Assembly (NCBI RefSeq): GCF_014856545.2
Contig: NZ_CP109811.1
Span: 614,001 to 678,000 of the forward strand
Direction: 5' to 3'
DNA length: 64,000 bases
DNA from: Mesobacillus jeotgali
GTDB taxonomy: Bacteria > Bacillota > Bacilli > Bacillales > Cytobacillaceae
The notes below the pieces were generated by a model. It searched no databases, was not told the origin of the DNA, and worked only from the letters and a program-made list of their open reading frames with translations. Position 1 is the first letter of the stretch. The number at the start of each line of letters is the position of its first letter. Of this stretch, positions 7,654-16,566 are shown piece after piece. Position numbers and translations under genes: made by a program.

Positions 7654-8418
7654 TTGGAACTATCGATTTTATTTGAATACGGTTGGGTATTGCTGCTGTT
7701 GATCGCTCTTGAGGGCCTGCTGGCAGCAGATAATGCATTGGTATTGGCGATCATGGTAAAGCATCTTCCGGAAGAAGAGCGCAAAAAGGCGCTATTCTAC
7801 GGTTTGGCAGGAGCATTTGTTTTCCGATTTGCTTCGTTATTCATCATTTCGTTCCTGGTCGATGTCTGGCAGGTGCAGGCAATCGGAGCACTTTACCTGT
7901 TATTCATCGCAATCAACCATATAGTCAGGAAGCTATATTTTAAAAAAGTGGAAGACAAAAACAATGGTGCCGAGAAGAAATCAGGTTTCTGGGCTACTGT
8001 TTTCAAGGTTGAGCTTGCTGATATCGCGTTCGCGGTGGATTCGATCCTGGCGGCTGTTGCCCTGGCGATGACTCTTCCGAACACCAATCTTCCGACTATT
8101 GGCGGAATGGATGGTGGCAAGTTCCTTGTCATTTTTGCCGGAGGGTTAATTGGTTTGATCATCATGCGTTTCGCGGCCAACCTCTTTGTGAAATTGCTCC
8201 AGTCAAAGCCGGGTCTCGAAATCGCTGCTTTTGCGATCGTTGGCTGGGTAGGTGTCAAGCTTGCCGTTTTGACACTGGGGCATCCTGATATTGGAGTCAT
8301 ATCTTATGAATTCGCCCATTCAAAGGAATGGAAGCTATTCTTCTACGGCGTACTAATTACGATAGCAGCAGCCGGCTGGTTCCTGACGAAGGAAAAGAAT
8401 CCTCAGGAAGCTGTTTGA
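7654..8418 (+). CDS. ykoY: TerC-family manganese exporter (YkoY/MeeY-like)
   Basis: 254 residues from TTG 7654, with AAAGGGGGATAA upstream. Seven or so membrane helices. The two acidic motifs of the TerC family are intact: ALEGLLAADNAL (Asp26, Asn27) and VELADIAFAVDS (119-130). TerC proteins of the YkoY type export Mn2+, loading extracytoplasmic Mn-dependent enzymes in B. subtilis. The manganese riboswitch at 7249 supports this assignment: high Mn2+ should raise export. Cotranscribed with the FbpB-like gene. Substrate is inferred from the riboswitch and family. Confidence 0.88.
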   Translation: MELSILFEYGWVLLLLIALEGLLAADNALVLAIMVKHLPEEERKKALFYGLAGAFVFRFASLFIISFLVDVWQVQAIGALYLLFIAINHIVRKLYFKKVEDKNNGAEKKSGFWATVFKVELADIAFAVDSILAAVALAMTLPNTNLPTIGGMDGGKFLVIFAGGLIGLIIMRFAANLFVKLLQSKPGLEIAAFAIVGWVGVKLAVLTLGHPDIGVISYEFAHSKEWKLFFYGVLITIAAAGWFLTKEKNPQEAV

Positions 8419-8563
8419 TAGCCTGAAAATCTCCAAATGAACATTGCCAGATTCCAATTGCCAGTAGGGGTGTTTCAGGTTGGACTGGAATGCTTCCACT
8501 GGCATAGGAATGAACGGTTTGTGGTAAAATCAAGTAAAAGATTAATTTGGAGGTAGATCCCTT

Positions 8564-9883
8564 TTGGGAACTGAAATAATTGTGTTATTGATCCTGATTG
8601 TCCTGAATGCATTTTTCGCGGCATCAGAGATCGCACTAATATCGTTAAATGATAATAAAATCAAATTGATGGCTGATAGTGGAGATCGAAAGGCAAAAAT
8701 GCTTCACAATCTTTTATCTGAACCGAGCCGCTTTTTGGCGACCATCCAGATAGGGATTACGCTGGCGGGATTCCTGGCGAGTGCATTTGCAGCTGAAAGC
8801 TTTGCAGGGAGGCTGGGAGAAGCGCTTTACGAAATGGGCGTCCCGCTTGCACAAAGTACACTTGAATTACTTTCAGTTGTCACCATTACACTGGTCTTAT
8901 CTTATTTTACTCTCGTATTGGGAGAGTTGGTTCCAAAGCGGCTTGCGCTACAGAAGGCAGAGCCGATTGCCATGTTTGCTGCTGCTCCTTTGACCATTTT
9001 ATCCAAAATTTCTTCGCCGTTCGTTAAGTTGCTGACATTATCCACAAATGGAATTGTCCGGCTGTTCGGTGTTGATCCGAATGCGGATGAGGAAAATGTA
9101 ACAGAGGAAGAAATCCGGATGATGGTAGATGTCGGCATGGAAAAAGGGACAATACAGGATTCAGAAAAAATGATGATCAACAATATTTTCGAATTCGATA
9201 ATAAGACGGTCTCAGACATCATGACCCACAGGACCAACATTATCGCGCTTTCTGCTGATACCAGCCTGAAAGAGACAGTCAAAATTGTCAAACGGGAAAA
9301 ATACACGAGAATGCCTGTGTTTGAAGGGAGCATTGACCGTATCATTGGGATCCTTCATACAAAAGATTTGATTCCGTTCATTGAATGTGGTGATCAAAAA
9401 GAGTTTGATTTGAGAAGCATGCTTCGTGAACCAAGCTTCGTCCTGGAATCGATGCGGCTCGACCAGTTGTTCAAGGTGATGCAGCAGAGCAATATCCATA
9501 TGGCGATTGCCATTGATGAATATGGCGGAACAGATGGAATTGTGACAATTGAAGACATGATTGAGGAAATCGTTGGCAATATTTTTGACGAGTATGATGA
9601 GCCGGAACTAGACCTTGCCGAAATCGAGCAGCTTGACCAAAATCACTATGTCTTGGCCGGCACACTTAATCTCTATGAGGTGGAAGATCTTCTGAAAATT
9701 GAATTGCCTAACGAAGAGTTTGATACACTAAGCGGATTTGTACTCGGTCAGCTTGGTTATATCCCAGGACCGGATGAACAGCCTGAGATCGAATACGAGG
9801 ACATTGTATTCGCTGTTGCGGAAATGGATGACAGAAGAATTGCCCGTGTAAAAGTAAGTATGAAAGATTCCGCGGAAGTATAA
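8564..9883 (+). CDS. CNNM/CorC (hemolysin-family) CBS-domain transporter
   Basis: 439 residues from TTG 8564 (GGAGG 10 bases upstream). Order: DUF21/CNNM membrane domain (about 1-190, starting GTEIIVLLILIVLNAFFAAS, with the VLGELVPKRLA signature), a CBS pair (about 205-330, DIMTHRTNIIAL and AIAIDEYGGTDGIVTIEDM), and a C-terminal CorC_HlyC domain (about 350-430, LAGTLNLYEVEDLL). B. subtilis homologues (YhdP/MpfA, YrkA) move Mg2+ or protect against its excess. It follows the manganese module but has its own spacer, with TGGTAAAAT as a possible extended -10 near 8520. Ends in a terminator. Confidence 0.88.
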   Translation: MGTEIIVLLILIVLNAFFAASEIALISLNDNKIKLMADSGDRKAKMLHNLLSEPSRFLATIQIGITLAGFLASAFAAESFAGRLGEALYEMGVPLAQSTLELLSVVTITLVLSYFTLVLGELVPKRLALQKAEPIAMFAAAPLTILSKISSPFVKLLTLSTNGIVRLFGVDPNADEENVTEEEIRMMVDVGMEKGTIQDSEKMMINNIFEFDNKTVSDIMTHRTNIIALSADTSLKETVKIVKREKYTRMPVFEGSIDRIIGILHTKDLIPFIECGDQKEFDLRSMLREPSFVLESMRLDQLFKVMQQSNIHMAIAIDEYGGTDGIVTIEDMIEEIVGNIFDEYDEPELDLAEIEQLDQNHYVLAGTLNLYEVEDLLKIELPNEEFDTLSGFVLGQLGYIPGPDEQPEIEYEDIVFAVAEMDDRRIARVKVSMKDSAEV

Positions 9884-9949
9884 GAATAGTACTCGGATCG
9901 TCATCCTAATTTGGTTGACTGCGGAACGAATGAAGTTAATTGAACAGCA

Positions 9950-9983
9950 AGCACAGGGTGCGAAAATCCCCTGTGCTTTTTTT
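9950..9983 (+). terminator. Intrinsic terminator (AGCACAGGG family)
   Basis: AGCACAGGG (9950-9958), loop, CCCTGTGCT (9969-9977), then seven T. It ends the CNNM/CorC gene. Confidence 0.9.
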
Positions 9984-10060
9984 GTTCAAATCATTTATAG
10001 CAATGCATTTCCTAGATTGAAGGCTTGATTTCTATTGATGGATTATCCAGCGGTTTCCAG

Positions 10061-10137
10061 TTCGCGGAATAAGAGTGGTATTTCGCGGAATTGCCAGCCT
10101 ATTTCGTGGAATTAGGCTCTAATTTCGCAGATAAATC
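10061..10137. repeat. Intergenic repeat array C (exact 21-bp period)
   Basis: TTCGCGGAAT or close variants at 10061, 10082, 10103 and 10124, exactly 21 bp apart; the 11 bases between the words are not conserved. It lies in the 357-bp gap between a terminator and the acetyltransferase gene at 10241. The remainder of the gap shows no gene. Confidence 0.75.
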
Positions 10138-10240
10138 CAGCAAACACTAAAATGTGGAAAGGATTTTCGCGTTTTTTTGTTGAATTCTTTCATTTCGAGG
10201 ATCGTTAGTTGGTTCTTTTTAAAAGAATGGAGGAAATCAA

Positions 10241-10789
10241 GTGGTTTATGATACTGTAAATAAAACAATCACTACTGAAAGGCTGGTACTTAGATTATTT
10301 CAGGAAACGGATGCACCGGCCGTCACCAGGATGTGTAATAACTATAATCTTTATAAAAGTACCCTGAACTTGCCGTATCCGTACTCGATCGAGGATGCTT
10401 TAGGCTGGATCGCACTGCATCAGGATAATTTTAACGCTGATCGATTTTATGAGTTTGCTGTAACGGATAAGGCAAGTGGAGAGCTATATGGAGCAGTGGC
10501 CCTCTCCAATAACCAAAGGTTCAGCAACGGCGAGATCGCGTATTGGATTGGCGAAGAGTTCTGGGGAAGGGGTTATGCGACGGAGGCTGCACAAGCTGTT
10601 ATCGAATTTGCGTTTGAGGTAAAAGGCTACCACAAAGTTTATGCCCGTTATTTTCAGTCAAACCCGGCATCCGGAAAAGTCATGCAGAAAATGGGCATGA
10701 AAGAAGAAGGCGTTTTAATTGAACAGGTGAAGAAAGAAGGCCGATTTGAGGACCTGGTTTGTTATGGGATCATTCATTCGGCAGGGTGA
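10241..10789 (+). CDS. RimJ/RimL-type GNAT N-acetyltransferase
   Basis: 182 residues from GTG 10241 (TGGAGGAAA upstream). N-terminal TERLVLRLFQETDAPAV, central NGEIAYWIGEEFWGRGYATEA containing the acetyl-CoA-binding GRGYATEA loop, and C-terminal NPASGKVMQKMGMKEEGVL are the standard Acetyltransf_3 features. Such proteins acetylate N-terminal residues of ribosomal proteins, antibiotics or small amines; the substrate cannot be told. The next small membrane gene follows almost directly and is probably cotranscribed. Confidence 0.85.
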   Translation: MVYDTVNKTITTERLVLRLFQETDAPAVTRMCNNYNLYKSTLNLPYPYSIEDALGWIALHQDNFNADRFYEFAVTDKASGELYGAVALSNNQRFSNGEIAYWIGEEFWGRGYATEAAQAVIEFAFEVKGYHKVYARYFQSNPASGKVMQKMGMKEEGVLIEQVKKEGRFEDLVCYGIIHSAG

Positions 10790-10816
10790 TTGGATACTAA
10801 GGGGAGTGAGAGGAAG

Positions 10817-11083
10817 ATGAAGGAAAAACTTCAAGGTTTTGTGATGATCGGTGCTCTATTCAGTTTGGTTGGAGTGATTTTGACTTTTTTCAGTGTGACT
10901 TTTGGGACGTCCATGGCAGACTCCTGGCTGTCCAGCCGCGGAGGAGCGGACACAGGATATTATCATCTCATGGTCACAAGTTATATCAATTCCTTTTTGG
11001 TTGCAGGAGCAGTCATACTTGGATTTGGGCTGATGCTGACTAGTCTGGCTGCTTTCAAGCTCATAAAAATAATGGAAGGCTGA
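10817..11083 (+). CDS. Small two-helix membrane protein
   Basis: 88 residues from ATG 10817 (AGGGGAGTGAGAGGA upstream); an earlier TTG at 10790 directly after the acetyltransferase stop is possible. Two hydrophobic segments (about 5-27 and 55-80), separated by a soluble loop SWLSSRGGADTGYYHLM. No family recognised. It follows the acetyltransferase by 27 bp and ends in a terminator, so the two form a short operon. Confidence 0.6.
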   Translation: MKEKLQGFVMIGALFSLVGVILTFFSVTFGTSMADSWLSSRGGADTGYYHLMVTSYINSFLVAGAVILGFGLMLTSLAAFKLIKIMEG

Positions 11084-11114
11084 AGCGTGGGGTGTACCCT
11101 GTGCTTCTTTTTTT
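11082..11114 (+). terminator. Intrinsic terminator (GAAGCRYGGG family)
   Basis: GAAGC-GT-GGG, loop, CCC-TGT-GCTTC followed by seven T. It starts on the stop codon of the small membrane protein. Confidence 0.8.
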
Positions 11115-11193
11115 GGCTTGCGGCCTAACATTATAGTCTTAGCTTTTTATATGATAGAATGTCTTGCAAAGAGTTTTAAGGAGGAAGAAAGAT

Positions 11194-12171
11194 TTGAAAA
11201 AGCTGCCTATTAATGATAATGGATTGAATGCTTCACAGCTTGTGTTTGGATGCATGGGGCTTGGCGGGGGCTGGGACCGCAGTCCAATTCAGCCGGAACA
11301 TGTCAAGCAGGCACATGAAGCGGTCGAAGCTGCGTTAGAGTCTGGAATCAATATGTTTGACCATGCTGATATTTATACTATGGGAAAAGCAGAGAAAGTT
11401 TTCGGACAGGTTTTAAAAGAAAAGCCCGGACTTCGTGAGGAAATCATCATCCAGTCGAAATGCGGAATTCGTTTCGCCGATCAGGAATCTGGTCTGCCCG
11501 GCAGGTACGATTTTTCAAAATCATACATACTCGACAGTGTAGATGGCATCCTTTCAAGGCTTGGCATTGACTACCTTGATACCCTGTTGCTGCATCGTCC
11601 TGATCCGTTGATGGAACCGGCTGAGGTGGGCGAAGCTTTTCATCAGCTAAAAGCTTCCGGCAAGGTGCGTTCATTCGGTGTTTCCAATATGAGCGCTGGT
11701 CAGATTCGTATGCTGCAAAAGCATACCGATGAAAAAATTATTGTCAACCAGCTGGAGATGAGCTTGAATAAAATCGGCTGGCTTGAGACAGGAGTCCATG
11801 TCAACCAGGAGGCAGCCCGCCAAAACACTTTCCCAGAAGGGACAATGGAATTCATGCAGATGGAAGGAATCCAGGTTCAAGCTTGGGGTTCGCTTGCCAA
11901 AGGTCTCTATTCTGGTAAAAATATCGAGAATGAAAGTGAAAGCGTCAAGCAGACTGCAGCCATGGTGCAAAAGCTTGCTGAAGAAAAACAAACGACACCT
12001 GAAGCAATCGTTCTCGCCTGGCTGATGAGGCATCCGGCAGCAATCCAGCCTGTCATCGGAACGGTCAACCCAGCGCGGATCAAAGCATGTGGAGACGCAG
12101 TCAACATCAGCCTCAGCCGTGAGGAATGGTATTCATTGTATGTAAGTTCCCGAGGCGTCAGACTGCCTTAA
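11194..12171 (+). CDS. Aldo/keto reductase (YdhF-like)
   Basis: 325 residues from TTG 11194, chosen for AAGGAGGAAGAAAG upstream. The NADPH-dependent (beta/alpha)8 barrel family is clear: NGLNASQLVFGCMGLGGGW start, catalytic Asp and Tyr in FDHADIYTMG, Lys in IQSKCGI, His in LLHRPDPL, and the late cofactor-binding PVIGTVNPARI. The GCMGLGGGWDR opening resembles E. coli YdhF more than the YqkF/YhdN groups. Substrate unknown. Monocistronic with its own terminator. Confidence 0.85.
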   Translation: MKKLPINDNGLNASQLVFGCMGLGGGWDRSPIQPEHVKQAHEAVEAALESGINMFDHADIYTMGKAEKVFGQVLKEKPGLREEIIIQSKCGIRFADQESGLPGRYDFSKSYILDSVDGILSRLGIDYLDTLLLHRPDPLMEPAEVGEAFHQLKASGKVRSFGVSNMSAGQIRMLQKHTDEKIIVNQLEMSLNKIGWLETGVHVNQEAARQNTFPEGTMEFMQMEGIQVQAWGSLAKGLYSGKNIENESESVKQTAAMVQKLAEEKQTTPEAIVLAWLMRHPAAIQPVIGTVNPARIKACGDAVNISLSREEWYSLYVSSRGVRLP

Positions 12172-12181
12172 AGAATTTGTG

Positions 12182-12213
12182 GAGTCAGCAGATCATTCTG
12201 CTGCTCTTTTTTT
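12182..12213 (+). terminator. Intrinsic terminator
   Basis: GAG-CAGCAG, loop ATCATT, CTGCTG-CTC followed by seven T, directly after the aldo/keto reductase. Confidence 0.8.
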
Positions 12214-12313
12214 ATTGATATTTATATAACTAAAACTTATCAATAATTATTAATTTTATTGAATTTTCTTATGTAAAATGCACGAATATAATAAATGCAG
12301 GAGGTGTAAAAAT

Positions 12314-13048
12314 ATGGATTATATCATTCTCTTTTTCATTGGAATTTTAGCGACAACGATTGGGACTTTGGCGGGAGGAGGAGGCTTGATCAGCTTGCCT
12401 TCCATGCTTGTGTTGGGCATCCCGGTGCATTCAGCCATCGCCGCGAATAAAGTATCAAATACGATCAGCTCGTTCTCGAGCTTTTATCACCTTTATAGGG
12501 AAAAGAAAATTACTTTCAAGGAATCATTCTGGATTATCCCTGTCAGCTTGATTGGCGGGGTCAGCGGCGGCTTCATAGCATCAAAAATTTCAAGTGAAGA
12601 TATGTATGTGGTGGCGATTGGCTTGCTGATTTTTGCCTTCTTCGCCTCTTTTTTGGGGAAAGGGAGTATGTCAGGTGATGAGGCGTTAAAGCCTTCTGGT
12701 AAAAGTGTTCCGGGGTTATACGCAATCGGGATTTATGATGGACTATTTGGGCCGGGACAGGGAACGCTCATGCTCTATTTGTTTGCTCATTTGAACATCG
12801 CTTACATCCGGGCGGTTGGATATGTCCGTCTTGCCACGTTTTCAAGCTGCTTAGGTGCAGCGATTACCTATATATCAACTGGAGCTGTAATCTGGCCAGT
12901 GACCATCGCCTTGATGTTGGGGTCAGTGACAGGAGCGCAGATTGGCGTCAGGATTGCCAGCAAGCTGAACCCGAACTATGTCAAACCAATTCTGCGGGTG
13001 ATGACAGTGGCTCTTATCGTACAGGTTTTTTTTGAAAGAGTGGTGTGA
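12314..13048 (+). CDS. TauE/SafE (DUF81) membrane transporter
   Basis: 244 residues from ATG 12314 (GGAGGTGTAAAAAT upstream). About eight membrane helices in two halves. TIGTLAGGGGLISLPSML near the N-terminus and GIYDGLFGPGQGTLML in the second half are the paired glycine-rich TauE/SafE motifs. The family exports or imports sulfur-containing anions such as sulfite, sulfoacetate or taurine-derived compounds; no sulfur gene is nearby, so substrate is open. Monocistronic. Confidence 0.85.
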   Translation: MDYIILFFIGILATTIGTLAGGGGLISLPSMLVLGIPVHSAIAANKVSNTISSFSSFYHLYREKKITFKESFWIIPVSLIGGVSGGFIASKISSEDMYVVAIGLLIFAFFASFLGKGSMSGDEALKPSGKSVPGLYAIGIYDGLFGPGQGTLMLYLFAHLNIAYIRAVGYVRLATFSSCLGAAITYISTGAVIWPVTIALMLGSVTGAQIGVRIASKLNPNYVKPILRVMTVALIVQVFFERVV

Positions 13049-13201
13049 GTGGAACTCCGGGGAGGACATGATTCTTGTAGGATCATTTGGTGCCCATATT
13101 CTGCAAAATTCTCATCAACCGGGAATTACTCCAACCTGAAAAATATCACTTTCCTTTTACCGTTTTAACGCTCATTTCTCTTTTTCGGTCAAAGCAGTGT
13201 C

Positions 13202-13306
13202 TCCAACCGGTAATAAATTGATCCCAACTGGAGAAATAGCGATTTCAACCGGAGATAAAATGACTCCAACTGGAGAAATAACGTCTCCACCAGGAAATAA
13301 ATCTGT
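13202..13306. repeat. Intergenic repeat array D (exact 21-bp period)
   Basis: TCCAACCGG/TCCAACTGG variants at 13202, 13223, 13244, 13265 and 13286, each exactly 21 bp apart and most followed by AGAAATAA or a similar AT run. Degenerate copies occur near 13114 and 13130 out of register. It lies in the 417-bp gap 13049-13465, which also holds the hairpin at 13322. Confidence 0.8.
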
Positions 13307-13321
13307 TACATCATTTCATTT

Positions 13322-13350
13322 GCCCTTACTATTTGGTAAGGGTTTTTTTA
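13322..13350 (+). terminator. Terminator-like hairpin after array D
   Basis: CCCTTAC, loop TATTTG, GTAAGGG then seven T. It is 270 bp after the TauE/SafE gene and 115 bp before the permease gene, so it would stop transcription that has crossed array D. Confidence 0.75.
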
Positions 13351-13465
13351 TTGTAATTAAAATGTTCTATTTTTGTTTCATTGTAGGTAACAATTCGGTC
13401 ATATATTGTTCATATTTTCCACTTAAGCTTATCCTTGTACTTAATTTGGTAGAAGGAGAGAATTT

Positions 13466-14923
13466 ATGAACTTTTTAAAGCGATCGTTTTTAAGTGTGAA
13501 AGCCAGGAAGGGAAAGAGCCTGCTCCAAATCTTTGTGTTTTCGGTGATTTGTGTGCTTGTTCTGGCGGGGCTGTCCATCCAGACTGCGGCAAAGAAATCC
13601 AGTGATCTTGCCCGTCAGAAGCTTGGAGCGGATGTTACGCTGCAGGTTGACATGGAAAAAATGCGTGAAAAGATGCAGGCCCAACAAGCAAGCGGTGAAC
13701 GTCGCCGGATTCAGTCCACTCCGATTCCGGTGGAGACAGCGAAAGCACTGACCTCGTATGAACAAATCAAAGGGTATAATTTTTTCTCATCAACTACAGC
13801 TTTAGCCTCGAATTTTGAACCAATCACGGACGAAGAAAGTGAGACAACTGAGGATAGTACTAACACGCAAGCAGAAGGATCTGGTGGCAGGATGGGCGGA
13901 GGCATGGCTCCGGGTGACATCAGTCTGCAAGGGGTGAGCTTTACCGATTCCACAGCAGAATTCCTGGACGGCACAGCCACCATCGTAGAAGGGGAGCATC
14001 TAACAGAAGAGGATCAGGGAGAAAATATAACTCTTATTGAACAAACGCTTGCAGAAGAAAATGACCTAAAAATAGGCGACACGATCACAGTGTCGAACCC
14101 AAGGGATGAAACCAGCACCCTGGAGCTGCAAATCAAAGGAATCTATTCTACGACTTCCACTGTGGAACAAGGGATGGATTTCACCGCCATGATTCCTTAT
14201 AACAAGTTGTATGTGCCATATACTGCAGCTGCGACGCTTAAAGGCAGTGACTATGAAGGCAGTATCGACAGTGCCATTTTTTACATTGATGATCCTGCTG
14301 AGATGGAAAGCTTCATTACCCAAGCACAAAAAGAGAGCAGCATTGATTTCGAAACCTTCAAGCTTGATGCCGATGACCAGCTGTATCAGCAGATGGTCGG
14401 TCCAATTGAGAATGTTGCCAGTTTTTCTAATAACATTGTCTATCTGGTATCGATTGCCGGCGCGATTATTTTAGGGCTGATTGTCATGATGTCCATCCGT
14501 GAGCGGAAATATGAGATGGGGGTTTTGCTGGCGATTGGGGAACGACGCTGGAAGCTTGCAGGACAATTCATCGTTGAGATTTTGCTCGTTGCAGCGGTTT
14601 CCCTCGGTATTGCAACAGTCAGTGGGAATGAAGTGGCTAAACAGGTAAGCGACCAGCTTTTAAAACAAGAACTGCAGGCTGCAGAGCAAACCACTGCACC
14701 TGAATCATTCCGCGGCAGAGGCATGGGCTTCGGGGGAGGCAATATGCCAGGCGGTCAAACCGAACAGGCCGAAACGATTGAGGAAATCGACGTAAGTGTG
14801 ACTGGTGATGACTTAACTCTGCTTGCCATGATTGGGATGCTTATAGCGATTGTATCGGCACTGCTGCCATCCTTGACCGTGTTGCGATTGCAGCCTAAGG
14901 CGATATTGAGCAGACAGGATTAA
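13466..14923 (+). CDS. MacB/FtsX-like ABC transporter permease
   Basis: 485 residues; ATG 13466 follows AGAAGGAGAG. One N-terminal membrane helix (about 20-40), a large extracytoplasmic MacB_PCD-like domain (about 45-325), then three helices of the FtsX type (about 330-350, 375-395 and 450-475). The end of the permease carries SALLPSLTVLRLQPKAILSRQD, typical of FtsX proteins. Two acidic/glycine-methionine-rich inserts (GSGGRMGGGMAPG, FRGRGMGFGGGNMPGG) are unusual low-complexity loops. It pairs with the ATPase 24 bp downstream; the pair probably exports or senses an envelope-active peptide or lipid. Confidence 0.85.
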   Translation: MNFLKRSFLSVKARKGKSLLQIFVFSVICVLVLAGLSIQTAAKKSSDLARQKLGADVTLQVDMEKMREKMQAQQASGERRRIQSTPIPVETAKALTSYEQIKGYNFFSSTTALASNFEPITDEESETTEDSTNTQAEGSGGRMGGGMAPGDISLQGVSFTDSTAEFLDGTATIVEGEHLTEEDQGENITLIEQTLAEENDLKIGDTITVSNPRDETSTLELQIKGIYSTTSTVEQGMDFTAMIPYNKLYVPYTAAATLKGSDYEGSIDSAIFYIDDPAEMESFITQAQKESSIDFETFKLDADDQLYQQMVGPIENVASFSNNIVYLVSIAGAIILGLIVMMSIRERKYEMGVLLAIGERRWKLAGQFIVEILLVAAVSLGIATVSGNEVAKQVSDQLLKQELQAAEQTTAPESFRGRGMGFGGGNMPGGQTEQAETIEEIDVSVTGDDLTLLAMIGMLIAIVSALLPSLTVLRLQPKAILSRQD

Positions 14924-14947
14924 TTTTCTAAAACAGGAGATGAAAGA

Positions 14948-15646
14948 ATGAGCGCATTGTTAGCATTTCAGAACATCAGTTACTGGTATAAGCAAGAAAA
15001 CAAGAAGCAGGAAATTCTCAAAAATATAAATGTCAACTTTGATAGGGGAACCTTTTACACGATCATCGGCCCGTCAGGTTCAGGTAAAACGACATTCCTG
15101 GCGCTTGCCAGCGCATTGGATATGCCGAAGGATGGCAACATTTTTTATGAGGGAAAGGATATCAAGAAAATTGGGTTCACCAAGTTCCGCAATAAATATG
15201 TTTCGATTGTCTTTCAATCTTATAATCTGCTGCCTTATATGACCGCATTGCAGAATGTGACGACCGCTATGGAAATCACCGGCTCAAGCCATAAAAATAA
15301 AAAGGATTTTGCCTTGAGCATGCTGGAGCGAGTGGGGATCACCTCGCAGCAGGCGAAGCAAAAAGTGCTGACCTTAAGCGGCGGACAGCAGCAGCGTGTT
15401 TCAATTGCACGCGCACTTTGCTGTGATACGGACCTGATTGTTGCAGATGAACCTACCGGCAACCTGGATGAAACGACTGCGGGCGAAATCGTGAAGCTGC
15501 TCCAGGAATTAGCACATAATGAAGGAAAATGTGTGATTGTCGTGACACATGATCAAAATATCGCAAACATGTCGGACGTCACAGTTAAGCTGTCAAAAGG
15601 GACTATTTCTATTACCAGCAGAGAACATCTTGTGACAAATAGCTAG
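14948..15646 (+). CDS. ABC transporter ATPase (LolD/MacB type)
   Basis: 232 residues; ATG 14948 after ACAGGAGATGAAAGA. Walker [10 protein letters not shown] (41-49), signature LSGGQQQR, Walker [13 protein letters not shown] and the switch His in VIVVTHD are all present. The EPTGNLD form is typical of ATPases paired with FtsX/MacB permeases, fitting the gene just upstream. The terminator after it closes the two-gene operon. Confidence 0.9.
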   Translation: MSALLAFQNISYWYKQENKKQEILKNINVNFDRGTFYTIIGPSGSGKTTFLALASALDMPKDGNIFYEGKDIKKIGFTKFRNKYVSIVFQSYNLLPYMTALQNVTTAMEITGSSHKNKKDFALSMLERVGITSQQAKQKVLTLSGGQQQRVSIARALCCDTDLIVADEPTGNLDETTAGEIVKLLQELAHNEGKCVIVVTHDQNIANMSDVTVKLSKGTISITSREHLVTNS

Positions 15647-15663
15647 CCAGCAAGAAGCGTTAC

Positions 15664-15693
15664 CAACCCTTATCTTATGGATAAGGGTTTTCC
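15664..15693 (+). terminator. Intrinsic terminator
   Basis: AACCCTTATC, loop TTAT, GGATAAGGGTTTTCC after the MacB-type ABC operon. Confidence 0.8.
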
Positions 15694-15784
15694 TATATTA
15701 TACCCCGCTTACCATTCCAGTATTTTACTACTATGTTAAAATAAAAATATGGTATTTTAAGCCATTTTTAAAAGGGGGAGAGTC

Positions 15785-16564
15785 ATGTCTTCGGAAGTAT
15801 TATCGATCACCGGCCTGAAAAAATCGTATGGCAGCAAAGAAGTGCTGAAGGGAATAGATTTAAAGGTTGATAGAGGTGAGATTATTGGATACATAGGGCC
15901 GAACGGTGCGGGTAAAAGCACGACGGTAAAATTGATGCTTGGTCTCGAGGAAGGGTATTCTGGCAAGATTGAGATTTTTGGAGAGGATATCGCTGGGCAG
16001 GGAGGCAGCTATAAACAGAGAATCGGTTATATCCCCGAGACGTCGGAAATGTATGATTCGCTTACAGCCCAGGAGTATTTGACATTCGTGGCCGAGCTGT
16101 ATGGGATGGGTTATGACGATGCCGACCGGAAAGCGGAGCAGCTGTTTGATGTGTTTGGCCTTGGTGATGTCTATCATTCTCGCATTTCGTCTTTTTCGAA
16201 AGGAATGAGGCAGAAAACATTGATTGTTTCGAGCTTCTTACATAATCCAGATTTGCTTTTCCTTGATGAGCCGTTGACGGGACTGGATGCGAACAGTGTG
16301 ATGGTGTTTAAAGAAATCCTTGCGAGGTTCGCAGCAGAAGGGAAAACGATTTTTTATTCGTCCCATATCATGGATGTCGTCGAGAAGATCAGCAATCGGA
16401 TCGTCCTGCTGCACGGTGGCCATATCGTGGCGAATGGGAGCTTTGAAGATTTGAAGGCTCAGAGCAAAGAGGGCTCTCTCGAAAGCATTTTCAACCAGAT
16501 GACCGGTTTTCATGAGCATGAGGACCGTGCTGCTGAATTTGTATCCATTGTCAGGGAGGGGTGA
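15785..16564 (+). CDS. ABC-2-type exporter ATPase
   Basis: 259 residues; ATG 15785 after AAAGGGGGAGAGTC. Walker A GPNGAGKST (38-46), signature SFSKGMRQK, Walker B LLFLDEPLTGLD and switch His in SSHIMD. The KGMRQK signature and the GLDANSVMVFKEIL tail belong to the CcmA/DRA-type ATPases that serve ABC-2 exporters. Its stop overlaps the start region of the large permease gene, so the two are translationally coupled. Substrate unknown. Confidence 0.88.
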   Translation: MSSEVLSITGLKKSYGSKEVLKGIDLKVDRGEIIGYIGPNGAGKSTTVKLMLGLEEGYSGKIEIFGEDIAGQGGSYKQRIGYIPETSEMYDSLTAQEYLTFVAELYGMGYDDADRKAEQLFDVFGLGDVYHSRISSFSKGMRQKTLIVSSFLHNPDLLFLDEPLTGLDANSVMVFKEILARFAAEGKTIFYSSHIMDVVEKISNRIVLLHGGHIVANGSFEDLKAQSKEGSLESIFNQMTGFHEHEDRAAEFVSIVREG

Positions 16565-16566
16565 CG

